A stretch of 64,000 nt of DNA from Hibiscus mutabilis (taxonomy: Eukaryota > Streptophyta > Magnoliopsida > Malvales > Malvaceae). The DNA is taken from assembly GCA_019671005.1 (NCBI GenBank), contig CM033744.1, positions 13,074,128-13,138,127 of the forward strand, in the 5' to 3' direction. This document shows, in pieces, positions 24,201-32,051 of this stretch (within the stretch, counting starts at the first letter, position 1; every line of letters begins with the position of its first letter). The notes under the pieces were generated by a model. The model saw only the letters and a program-made list of their open reading frames with translations, was not told the origin of the DNA and did no database searches. Both the position numbers and the translations under genes were made by a program.

Positions 24201-27200
24201 GAGATAGAGTTTATCTAGATTTAGACTTTTAAATTCAAACTATTAGATGGGATAATATAAGATTACAATATTTAATTTACATCCAATATCCTACACTCCC
24301 CCTAAAATTGGTGTGTATATGTTGTATACTCCTAGTTTGGATGAGAACACGTCAAGGGTCACTCTCGGAAGTGCCTTTGTAAAGATATCCGCCAGTTGAC
24401 TCTTTGTAGGAACATAGTGCAGCTTTACCACACCACTGTTTACCTTCTCATAAATAAAATGTCTGTCAATTTCGATATGTTTAGTCCGGTCATGTTGTAT
24501 TGGATTCTTAGCAATACTCATTGCTGATTGGCTATCACTCAGTACCTTGAACTCCTGTTTTTCATCCAACTCCAGCTCGGTGAGAAGTTTTTTTAAGCCA
24601 CATGCCTTTGCAAATTCCAAGGGCCATAGCCCTATATTCTGATTCTACACTACTTCGAGACACCACAGTTTGCTTTTTACTCCTCCATGTGACTAAGTTT
24701 CCCCACACAAACGAACAATAGCCACTCACAGATTTTCTATCTATTAACTCTCCTGCCTAGCTAGAATCTGTGTAAATCTTCACAGATCTGTCTTGATTTT
24801 TCCTGAAAATAAGTCCAAATCCTGGGGTAAACTTTAAGTATCGCAAGACTCTATTGGCTGCCTCCATATGTTCTTTTCTAGGATCGCTCACTTGCTGGCT
24901 GATTATGCTTACTGGATAAGCTATATCAGGTCTGGTGAGTGATAAATAAATCAGTTTCCCAACCAGCCTTTGGTAGGATTCTCTGTTCACGGGAGTACTC
25001 GTGCCATTTTTCCAAACTTCAAGCCTGCACGACAACTTTGATAGATGATGCAAATGAATGTGGCTTGTACTCATGAAAAAGGTCACGATTGCCTGTCATA
25101 TGGTCAGAAGCACCAGAATCCACTATCCAACTCCAGGGTTTGACTGTGGCCAAACAAGAAATTCTACCTTCTGTAGCAGGAAATGCAGTAGAATCTGATT
25201 TGGAGAATATTTGACCAAACATCTGTTGGAGCTCCACAATCTGTTGCTTACTGAAATTGCTGGAAGAACTGTCATGCGTAGTAACATGTGCTTCTATCGG
25301 GGCTTTGACCCTTTGGGATTTCCACTCTGCTGGTCTCACTGATTGAGACGGAATGGGAGAAAGAGACGCATCTGAAAGGGTAAAATCAGATGGACGAGAG
25401 CTTACTGGAGAGCTAATTGCAGAAGCAGCAGGTTCTGCTGTAGCCATGTTTTCTAAATAGGGAAGAAAGGTCGAGAGAAGAGAGGAAAAAATTGAAATTT
25501 GGAAGAAAGGATTGACCTAAACTGATACCATGTTAGAATCAGAGAACATTTTAGAGTGTTTCTCTGTTAAATCTTATTTCAAAAATGCTGTACAAGAGAA
25601 CTCCTTTTATAGGCTTTACAAGTAGTTAACCTAGAGTAGTCTACCTAAGAGATATAACTTTTATCCTTTAATGAGATCTCTAGATTTAGACTTTTAAATT
25701 CAAACTATTAGATGAGATAAGATAAGATAAGATTACAACATTTAATTAACATCCAATATCCTACAGGAACTTACCTGATGCTTGTCTTCTTAGTGCTATA
25801 TTTTAAAACTTCTTATTGTAGCCCTTAAGCTAATGTGTTATCGGTTTTGGTGTGATGGAACTTACCTGATGCTTGTCTTCTTAGTGCTATGTTTTAAAAT
25901 TTCTTATCTTAGCTCTGAATCTAATGTGTGTTATTGGTTTTGTTTACAGGTATGTGGTTGGACAATATCCAAGGTTTTTAAGGGCGCACTGGAAGTTCCT
26001 GAAAACCGTTGTTAATAAGTTGTTTGAGTTTATGCATGAAACACATCCAGGAGTTCAGGTAAATTACCGGGAGAACAAAATTTTATCTTCTGGAAAGTTG
26101 ATAAAATAATCCAGTGTTTACAGCACTTGTGCGGTTAATGTTGCTGATGTGCTTGATATTTTAGTATATGTTTCGAATTGGTAACATGATTTGCAAATTG
26201 CAACTGAAAATACACTATAAGGTTGAGTTTTGCTGTATTTATATTTTTTTGTATCATCACATTATGCTATTGGTTTTGCTGCTATTGATAATTCAAGATT
26301 GTAACAAGCTGGGTGCTTTCAGGATATGGCCTGCGATACATTCTTGAAAATTGTTCAGAAGTGCAAGCGAAAATTTGTGATTGTGCAGGTATCAACTACT
26401 CTCAACATTTTGCTTCTATGGTTATTAACTTAGTATATAGGTCAATGCCTGTTATATTGCTGAACTGTATCTTATGAAATCAGGTTGGAGAAAATGAACC
26501 ATTTGTGTCTGAACTTCTATCTGCTCTTGCAACAACAGTTACTGATCTAGAGCCTCACCAGATTCATTCATTTTATGAATCTGTATGTTACTTTTCTATG
26601 CCTGTAGTATTAGATCTTTGCATGTCTATCATGTTGCTAGATGTGCTCATGTTCCCCCTTTTATTTATCTTAAATTTCAGGTTGGTCATATGATTCAAGC
26701 AGAATCCGATCCTCATAAGAGGGATGCGTACTTGCAGAGACTGATGAAACTCCCCAATCAGGTTCGTCATTGATAGAGGAATTGTTGCCTTTTTGTTTTT
26801 CTCGCATTTGTATGCATGTGTCTGTGCCATTGCATGCAAATATGGTGAGGACCGTGAGGTTGTTCTGGAAGCCTGTTTCTTATGATGTTGCTTGTTATGC
26901 AGAAATGGGGTGAAATTATTGGGCAGGCACGTCAAAGTGTTGACTTCCTTAAAGATCAGGATGTGATAAGAACTGTGCTGAATATATTGCAGGTATCTCT
27001 ATTTATCGACTGTAATGCATTTATTTTTTCTTATTGTAGGCAGCGGCCTACCTTTTGCTGAAAGATATATTATGCTTCTCTTTTCTGTTCTATTCATTGT
27101 ACAAAATAAAAAAAGTAGAAATTGAAAAGGGTTGTCATTCTCAATGGTTTGTCATGGAGGGGCAGATTCTTATTGGCTATGAAATTGAATGCATTATGTC

Positions 27201-29897
27201 CATGTGTCTGATGACTGGATTCTTTGTTGGTGGATTAGTGTTTCTTTCCTTGCAGACTTGTTATTTTGTATTTACATGCGGTGGTTATAATTCAATGCTT
27301 CTTGGTATTTAGTGAGACTTAGAACGACTCTTTTCACTTTGCAGACAAATACTAGTGCTGCCAGTTCTCTTGGAACATATTCCTTATCTCAGATTTCTTT
27401 GATCTTCCTGGACATGCTTAATGTATACAGGTATATCTGATATAGTGGCTAAAAATGCTAGTTTGAGCATGGAAATGTGATAATTTCTTCTTGCTAATAT
27501 GGTTTATTTATTGTGCTGTAATAAATTGGACAGGATGTACAGTGAGCTTATATCAAGTAGTATTGCAGAAGGCGGGCCCTTTGCTTCAAAAACATCCTAT
27601 GTGAAGCTTCTACGGTGTGACTCATTTTTGTGGACTTACTTTTGTTGGTTTGATTTGATTGAAAATCTGTTTAGTTAACTTGTTTTATGAATCAGATCTG
27701 TTAAGAGGGAGACTCTAAAACTCATTGAGACATTTTTGGACAAGGCCGAAGATCAACCACAAATTGGGAAACAATTTGTGCCACCGATGATGGATCCAGT
27801 TCTTGGTGACTATGCTAGGAATTTGCCTGATGCTAGAGAATCTGAAGTTCTTTCTCTTTTTGCCACAATAATAAACAAGTATGGGGATCGCTGCATATAG
27901 TTTTCCATATTTATGATGCAATTGCAATTTGTTGAGTATTTAAATCGTTTCTTGATCATTCAAATGCTGAGGGTAGGTTGAATTTATTGGCTAGTGCTTA
28001 TTGTACCAAAGAATCATGCACGTTTGACATTGATATTTCTTCTAAGCCTCGCTAAAATGATATGAGAAGGCCTTGTTGTCTTTTCACTTTATTGTGCTAT
28101 TTCTGCTGCTGAAAGAGCTATATTTTTCCTGTTCCCTTGTAAAAAAAGTTTCATTTTTTCTCTTCTTTGCGTCAGTGGTTACTTGATTGTTCTTTCTAAA
28201 ACAGAGAAGCATTTTACCTCCTGTTTTACTGGTACATGCTGAAGTAATGCCTTTTCTCATGTTATTTTTGTTTTCATTTTTAATATCAAATATTTAATTG
28301 GTTCTGTTATTTATGCATTAAGGTATAAAGCTGCAATGATAGACAATGTTCCCCGTATATTTGAGGCTGCGTTTCAGTGCACGCTGGAGGTGAGTCTTTG
28401 ATCTATGTATTTAGGTTATGCATGCATTATTGATAGGAGGAATCTTTCTCATGGGGATGGGAGGAGATGGTGTTGTGTGTGCTTTCTTTAATGCTTAGGA
28501 TGGGGTATACAACAGGTAAAGCTTTGCCTGTAATTTCTTGTTTCCGTGCCCTGCAGATGATAACTAAAAATTTTGAAGATTATCCTGAACATCGCCTCAA
28601 GTTCTTTTCACTGCTTCGTGCCATTGCTACTCATTGTTTTCCTGCACTTATTCAGTTATCGAGTCAGGTTGGTGTTGAGTTTCTTCTTTTGGCTGATCTT
28701 TTGTAGCTGTTTAATTAAAAACATGAAATGTGTTTAAATTTCATTGTCGGTCTAAGCTTTTACTTTCTCAATAATAACTATCTAATTTCAGTTTGTTTAT
28801 TAATATTATTATTATTTGGATATTTGAAAGAGTTTCAAGGCAATCATCATTTACTATTTTTTCCTTGCATCTGCCTTAGCAATTAAAGCTAGTTATGGAT
28901 TCAATCATTTGGGCATTCCGGCATACAGAGAGGAATATAGCAGAAACTGGTCTTAATCTTCTATTGGAGATGCTGAAAAACTTTCAGGTCAGACAATGTT
29001 GGCGTTTTTCATGGTTTATAACCATGTTTATATAAAGATGCTGAGTTCTTGGTTTTGGCACCTTGACAGGCTTCTGAATTTTGCAACCAGTTCTACCGAA
29101 CCTACTTCGTGTCAATTGAGCAAGAAATATTTGCTGTCTTGACGGACACATTTCACAAACCTGGCTTCAAGTTGCATGTCTTGGTTTTACAGAATCTGTT
29201 CTCGCTGGTAAAGTAGTTAACCATGCCTTGATGCATTGGTTTAATCTTTAGTATTTGACAAGTTATTTTCAGGTTGAGAGTGGTTTGTTGACTGAGCCCT
29301 TATGGGATGCTGCCACGGTTCCATATCCATATCCAAATAATGGAATGTTTGTCCGTGAGTACACAATAAAACTTCTAAGTACATCATTCCCCAACATGAC
29401 TGCAGCTGAGGTATAATAAAAGGTTCACTTCGAATCTATCATTTTTTTTATTATACTTACGGAGTATCACTGATCTGATGTGGGTTTCAGGTCACCCAAT
29501 TTGTGAATGGATTATTTGAGTCGAGAAATGATTTGTCCACTTTTAAAAATCACATAAGGGACTTCCTTGTGCAATCAAAAGAATTTTCAGCTCAGGTAAA
29601 GCTTTGAAAGAAGAACCTAGTCTTGTTTGTTATTGATCATGTAAATAGGTCCATGTTTATAATTGGAGTTTGAATCCTACTGTTAGTTGTAGTTCAAAAT
29701 TGATACAAGTTTCCTCCACGGTCCCTGTGAATGTAGTTTGCTTTGATGATTGAACAGTCTGATCATGTACGCAGGATAATAAAGATCTGTATGCAGAAGA
29801 GGCTGCTGTACAGAGGGAGAGAGAGCGACAACGGATGCTTTCTATCCCTGGGCTAATTGCTCCAAATGAGATACAAGATGAAATGTTGGACTCGTAG
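9815..29897 (+). CDS. XPO1: Exportin-1 / CRM1 nuclear export receptor, 32 exons, intact
   Basis: XPO1 binds leucine-rich nuclear export signals together with RanGTP and carries cargo through nuclear pores. Joining 32 exons at GT-AG sites gives 3,231 bp, 1,076 residues plus stop, close to the usual plant length of about 1,075. The protein starts MAAERLRDLSQPIDVSLLDA and ends NEIQDEMLDS. It is a HEAT-repeat solenoid: importin-beta N-terminal domain at about 35-105, exportin-1-like domain at about 110-260, HEAT-9 regulatory loop at about 433-453, CRM1 C-terminal domain from about 710. The NES-groove cysteine that leptomycin B attacks in human CRM1 (C528) corresponds to C532 in RDLLNLCEITKGKDNKA, exon 17. 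No frame break or missing exon is seen, so the gene is probably functional. Plants often have two XPO1 paralogues, and which one this is cannot be told here. Confidence 0.97.
12612..12850 (-). repeat. 3' LTR of copia I
   Basis: 239 bp, TGTAG...CTACA. Compared with the 5' LTR it has an extra block near its start and a partial duplication of CTTTTACATAA...ACAAG near its end. Confidence 0.9.
12858..14735 (-). pseudogene. Copia I reverse transcriptase-RNase H (broken)
   Basis: The minus-strand frame 14451-13864 is a clear RVT_2 N-terminal half, with GTWTIMDLPQGKKLVGCKWV, YKARLMAKGYTQTYGIDY, TFAPVAKLNTVRVLLSLA and LDVKNAFLNGKFEEEVYM. The middle of the enzyme, with the YVDD active site, falls in a region of frameshifts (13864-13500). 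A RYLRKTHGHGLLFKK segment (13440-13171) continues it. The terminal RNase H (13097-12858) keeps MCDNQSTIQIARNPVQHDRT and TEGQLADVLTKALP, including the last catalytic D. The integrase-RT linker lies at 14735-14433. At least four frame breaks are needed to read it through, so it is non-functional. Confidence 0.85.
14817..16115 (-). pseudogene. Copia I gag-pre-integrase and integrase (broken)
   Basis: Frame 16115-15354 starts at MTGNKELF, which follows the protease active-site region in this lineage. It carries the GAG-pre-integrase zinc finger (LLWHFRLGHPSFQYLAKLYP ... FKCHICPLAKQ, HHCC pattern) and the first integrase block HSDIWGPS with ITFIDDHSRTTW, giving two catalytic aspartates. Frames 15262-14990 and 15095-14817 hold the C-terminal part (LLTATYLINRMPS, CVLVRYSSLKKGYKCYHP), where NRMPS and GYKCYHP are typical. 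Frameshifts at about 15360 and about 15090 interrupt it. The enzyme would insert the cDNA copy into chromosomes. Confidence 0.85.
16116..17196 (-). pseudogene. Copia I gag region (heavily degraded)
   Basis: This lies between the primer site and the protease/pre-integrase frame, where gag belongs. Short minus-strand pieces resembling the lineage's gag are broken by many stops. A knuckle-like HCKK/CW pattern (near 16365-16410) and an initiating region near 17165 are suggestive, but no long frame remains. The assignment rests mainly on position. Confidence 0.5.
17212..17414 (-). repeat. 5' LTR of copia I
   Basis: 203 bp, TGTAG...CTACA, directly next to the tRNA-Met-type primer site and followed by the CACTT duplication. 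Confidence 0.9.
17788..20575 (+). other. XPO1: XPO1 exons 7-15
   Basis: Exons: 17788-17926, 18057-18125, 18226-18303, 18487-18549, 18641-18685, 19001-19108, 19219-19317, 19868-20071, 20516-20575. Exon 7 completes the phase-2 codon from exon 6; all later junctions here are phase 0. Exon 7 carries LSWIPLGYIFESTL, a strongly conserved exportin-1 segment. Exon 14 holds RMAKPEEVLIVEDENG and the acidic HEAT-9 loop, which in CRM1 controls NES release. Exon 11 is only 45 bp. No stops occur in any of the nine. Confidence 0.95.
20763..20971 (-). repeat. 3' LTR of copia II
   Basis: 209 bp, TGTAGG...CCTACA, preceded by the ATATC duplication and followed by CTCCCCCTC (complement of the purine tract). Confidence 0.9.
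20979..22235 (-). pseudogene. Copia II reverse transcriptase-RNase H (5'-truncated)
   Basis: Three overlapping minus-strand frames. 22235-21879 begins inside RVT_2 (VDYQETFAPVAKLNT, LDIKNAFLNGSLEEEVHM, LYGLKQSPRAWFDRF). 21967-21584 has the catalytic LLIVYVDDMIIT and DLGSLRYFLGMEVARS. 21587-20979 is RNase H, with VYTDSSWAGELTDRRS, NAEAEFSAM, RDSQSAMSIARNPVQHDRTK and NQLADIFTKALP, so its D, E and D positions are present. The N-terminal RT fingers are deleted and two frameshifts remain. It is better preserved than copia I but cannot act alone. Confidence 0.85.
22236..23060 (-). pseudogene. Copia II gag (nearly complete, frameshifted)
   Basis: It starts at about 23058 with MTNSEPSASEISS and shifts frame near 22915. 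It continues through the capsid-like helices (SWLSENTMIMSWLINSMVPE, AAEIWSAARNTYSNVDN, YFGVLTKCWQQIDLY) and ends in an intact zinc knuckle CEHCKKVGHLMEQCWKLHG, a CX2CX4HX4C pattern. Straight after the knuckle the sequence jumps to reverse transcriptase, marking the internal deletion near 22230. Gag would assemble the particle. Confidence 0.8.
23136..23342 (-). repeat. 5' LTR of copia II
   Basis: 207 bp, TGTAGA...CCTACA, next to the primer site and followed by the ATATC duplication. Confidence 0.9.
23576..23928 (+). other. XPO1: XPO1 exons 16-17 (NES-binding groove)
   Basis: Exons 23576-23686 and 23831-23928, confined between copia II and copia III. Exon 16 encodes GEDWTWNNLNTLCWAIGSIS. Exon 17 encodes IRDLLNLCEITKGKDNKA, whose cysteine (residue 532) matches the reactive NES-groove cysteine of human CRM1. 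Exon 17 ends in phase 2 at NI-AT/GTAAGA, completed by G of exon 18 to give Met. Confidence 0.95.
24059..24295 (-). repeat. 3' LTR of copia III
   Basis: 237 bp, TGTTAGAATC...ATCCTACA, preceded by GGAAC and followed by CTCCCCCTAAA. Confidence 0.9.
24291..25086 (-). pseudogene. Copia III RT C-terminus and RNase H
   Basis: Frame 25086-24757 holds the RT tail (ESYQRLVGKLIYLSLTRPDI, RVLRYLKFTPGFGLIFRK) up to YTDSS, the first RNase H aspartate. A stop right after it (TAG in place of tryptophan) breaks the frame. Frame 24620-24291 carries the RNase H end, with LSDSQSAMSIAKNPIQHDRT and SQLADIFTKALPRVTLD. Only the terminal third of pol remains. Confidence 0.85.
25019..25447 (-). pseudogene. Copia III gag N-terminus fused to protease
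   Basis: A 142-codon frame beginning MATAEPAASAISS, similar in style to the copia II gag start. It skips the capsid core (SPIP then SQSVRPAEW) and reaches the aspartic protease active site, ATVKPWSWIVDSGASDHMTG (DSG catalytic triplet). It ends about 25 residues later at the second deletion. The intact DSG does not imply activity, because the rest of the protease is missing. Confidence 0.8.
25531..25765 (-). repeat. 5' LTR of copia III
   Basis: 235 bp, TGTTAGAATC...ATCCTACA, adjacent to the primer site. It carries an expanded GATAA run (about 25715-25732) that the other LTR lacks. Confidence 0.9.
25766..25945 (+). repeat. 91-bp tandem duplication at the 3' end of intron 17
   Basis: GGAACTTACCTGATGCTTGT starts at 25766 and again at 25857. 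The following about 85 bp are similar in both copies, the second running into the acceptor TTTACAG of exon 18. Copia III inserted at the GGAAC of the first copy. Confidence 0.85.
25950..29897 (+). other. XPO1: XPO1 exons 18-32
   Basis: Exons: 25950-26058, 26323-26388, 26484-26582, 26681-26761, 26903-26992, 27345-27430, 27534-27614, 27696-27878, 28323-28389, 28557-28667, 28880-28987, 29070-29207, 29273-29410, 29491-29595, 29775-29897 (stop TAG 29895-29897). Non-zero phases occur at 23/24 (AG/G), 24/25 (CG/A) and 25/26 (AA/G). Exon 18 carries GQYPRFLRAHWKFLKTVVNK. Exons 25-31 form the CRM1 C-terminal domain (NFEDYPEHRLKFFSLLRAIA, LDSIIWAFRH-type helix in exon 28). Exon 32 gives the charged tail RERERQRMLSIPGLIAPNEI. 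No insertion interrupts these introns. Confidence 0.95.
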
Positions 29898-31079
29898 GTG
29901 TGGCTAATTTCGGCTAATTTGTTTAATTTTGACTTGGGAGCTTTTGACGAGTATCCCTGAATGTAATGAGATCAGATAGACAGCATTTGTCACCATTGTT
30001 TGTCATCTTTTCCCAAGGTTTCTAGTTTTGTTAAAAAAACGGTGGTGGTTGAACACGGGCTACATATGGTGTTAATGGGTGGATGTGTAGGTAGTCCGAT
30101 CCGGGTCGATCGATGTACAAGTTTGGTTCTAGCTTGATATTTGTATTCATCATGATAGTTGGGATGCGCTGAAAGAAGACTCGTTTTGAATTATTGTTGA
30201 TTCATCCTATATAGGTTTAAAAAGGAATATATAACTATCTCGGAGGGTACATTTTTTACATGTGCTCGTGTTTTGTTTGGGTTTGATTCTAGTAGAATGC
30301 CATTATTTGTCTTTGTTTTAACTTCATAGTTATCAAGTGAAGGTAATCAGTTATGTTTTAAACTTTTATGAATCCTGGAGTTGGACTCTGATTATAAGAA
30401 TTTAATTGAATAATGGCATGTAGCTTTCTTTTTTTCCAACTTAAGTTAGCCAGTGCAAGCTAAACGCATGATTTAAAGCATTTTATATCAAAATTTACTT
30501 CAAAAATCTTCCTTAAACATATTGGTTTCAAAGATAGTTTTACAAACATCTGTGTACGTAAATTTACACAGGCATAGTTGGGCGAGAGGAGGAAACTCTG
30601 GGAGCAATTGTGTCCCTATTTTAAAAAATGTGTTTAGTTTAGTGTTAAATTTTCTTAAAAAATCAGTTTAATGTGTAAAGGGGAAAAAAAATGAAATCTA
30701 CACGCTCATTTTGGAGAAAGAAATATTTTGCATCCCATTATTCGATGTATGGATCCACCATTGCCTCAATTTCATTCATGGAACGTCTAACATACACATG
30801 GCTTAAGGAGTTTATATGTTAAATTGCAATTAAAATTACTTGATTTATTTAATGACATAATTTTATAATAATTATAATATGAATTTATAATTTATTCTAC
30901 ACAAAAATAATAATTACAATATAAACTAATTATTTATATATATATTAATTTATAAATAATCATTATAAAATATATTTTATATATTATTTATAAATATATT
31001 AACTTTATCTAATTTTACATTGTTATGTGATATGATATTTTAGGTTTTTTTTTTTTAGGGATTTTGTATCATTTTTTCT
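29898..31079. other. XPO1 3' UTR and downstream spacer
   Basis: The stop is followed by GT-rich DNA, which probably includes the 3' UTR up to about 30.4 kb. I see no canonical AATAAA, so the polyadenylation site is not placed. From about 30830 to 31020 the DNA is extremely AT-rich. No other gene is seen. Confidence 0.5.
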
Positions 31080-32051
31080 TGGTTGTCATCAATAAGAAGC
31101 TTATGATGAAGTGTTACAAAACAAAGCAGCTTATCAAAGGCTCATAGGTAGACTTATCTATCTAATGTATAATATCAGACATCATTTACGCAATAACCCA
31201 AGCAGTCATACCTTGAAGTTGCTCTTAGGCTAGTGAGGTACATTAGGAAGAATTCAGGGAAAGTGAAATTGTTGAGTGCTCAAAGCATATGTGAATGGAT
31301 TGCTTTTTGTGATTTTGATTGGGGCACATGTCCAATGTCTAGAAGATCTGTGACTGGTTTTTGCATAAAATTGAGAAAGTCATTAATTTCATGAAAATAA
31401 AAAAAGTAAAACATAGTTGCTATATCTTCTGCAGAAGTAGAATAACAAAGCATGCATCCACAGTTGCAGAAATTGTTTGGTTGCAAGGCTTGATGACTGA
31501 GCTTGGAGTAGATAGAATGGACAAAAACTCCATATTCCTTTTCGTTGTCTCTTTCTATGTCTAATACTAAAAAAAATCAAATTCTAAGTCATAACTCTAA
31601 AATATAAATCTTAAACTCTAAAAAATACATCATACCCCAAATTTCTTAAACTCTAATCTTAAGAGCTAATCCTAAACTCCAAACCTAAATTTTTAGTATG
31701 AGGCATAAATAGGACACAAAAAAGGAGCAGAAAATTTTTATTCATATGGAATAAAAGTGGCAACAAGGCAACCTTATAAATTAAAACAAATTCAGTTTAC
31801 TATGAAAGAACAAAACATATCGAAGTAGATTGTCATTTAGTAAGAAAGAAGATTTAAAGACTTATCAAGATTGAGTATGTTTCGATAACATAACAATTAA
31901 CTGACATTTTGACCAAAGCATTGGGTAGTCAATAGCATGAATACCCAAGTTATAGTTTAAAGATGTATACAATCCCAAACTTGAAGGAAAGTGTTGAAGA
32001 TAGTTAATTTATCTAGTTAGATATGATTAGAAATTGTTGCAAATTAGTTGC
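31080..32051 (+). pseudogene. Copia relic: RT tail, RNase H and start of 3' LTR
   Basis: On the plus strand, across several frames, recognisable words are AAYQRLIGRLIYL, HVNGLLF/CDSDWGTCP-like, MSRRSVTGF, STVAEIVWLQGLMTELGVD (31080-31560), and later ERTKHIEVD-like with LTDILTKALGSQ (31790-31935). These are the end of copia reverse transcriptase and RNase H. Many stops and gaps show it is old. A 3' LTR-like start TGTTGAAGATAG begins at 31992 and is interrupted at 32051 by the Ogre element; its continuation is at 50607. The 5' part of the element is not recognisable upstream. Confidence 0.7.

Larger units (their letters stand above)
24059..25765 (-). mobile_element. Copia LTR retrotransposon III in XPO1 intron 17 (antisense, doubly deleted)
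   Basis: LTRs 24059-24295 (237 bp) and 25531-25765 (235 bp) are flanked by the perfect duplication GGAAC (24054-24058 and 25766-25770). The primer site TGGTATCAG... starts at 25530 on the minus strand. At 1,707 bp it is the smallest of the three. The internal frame joins a gag N-terminus to the protease, then jumps to the end of reverse transcriptase and RNase H, so both the gag core and integrase plus most of reverse transcriptase are gone. By eye the LTRs differ at about 7-8 positions plus indels. LTR starts and protein words show it is related to copia II. Confidence 0.93.
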
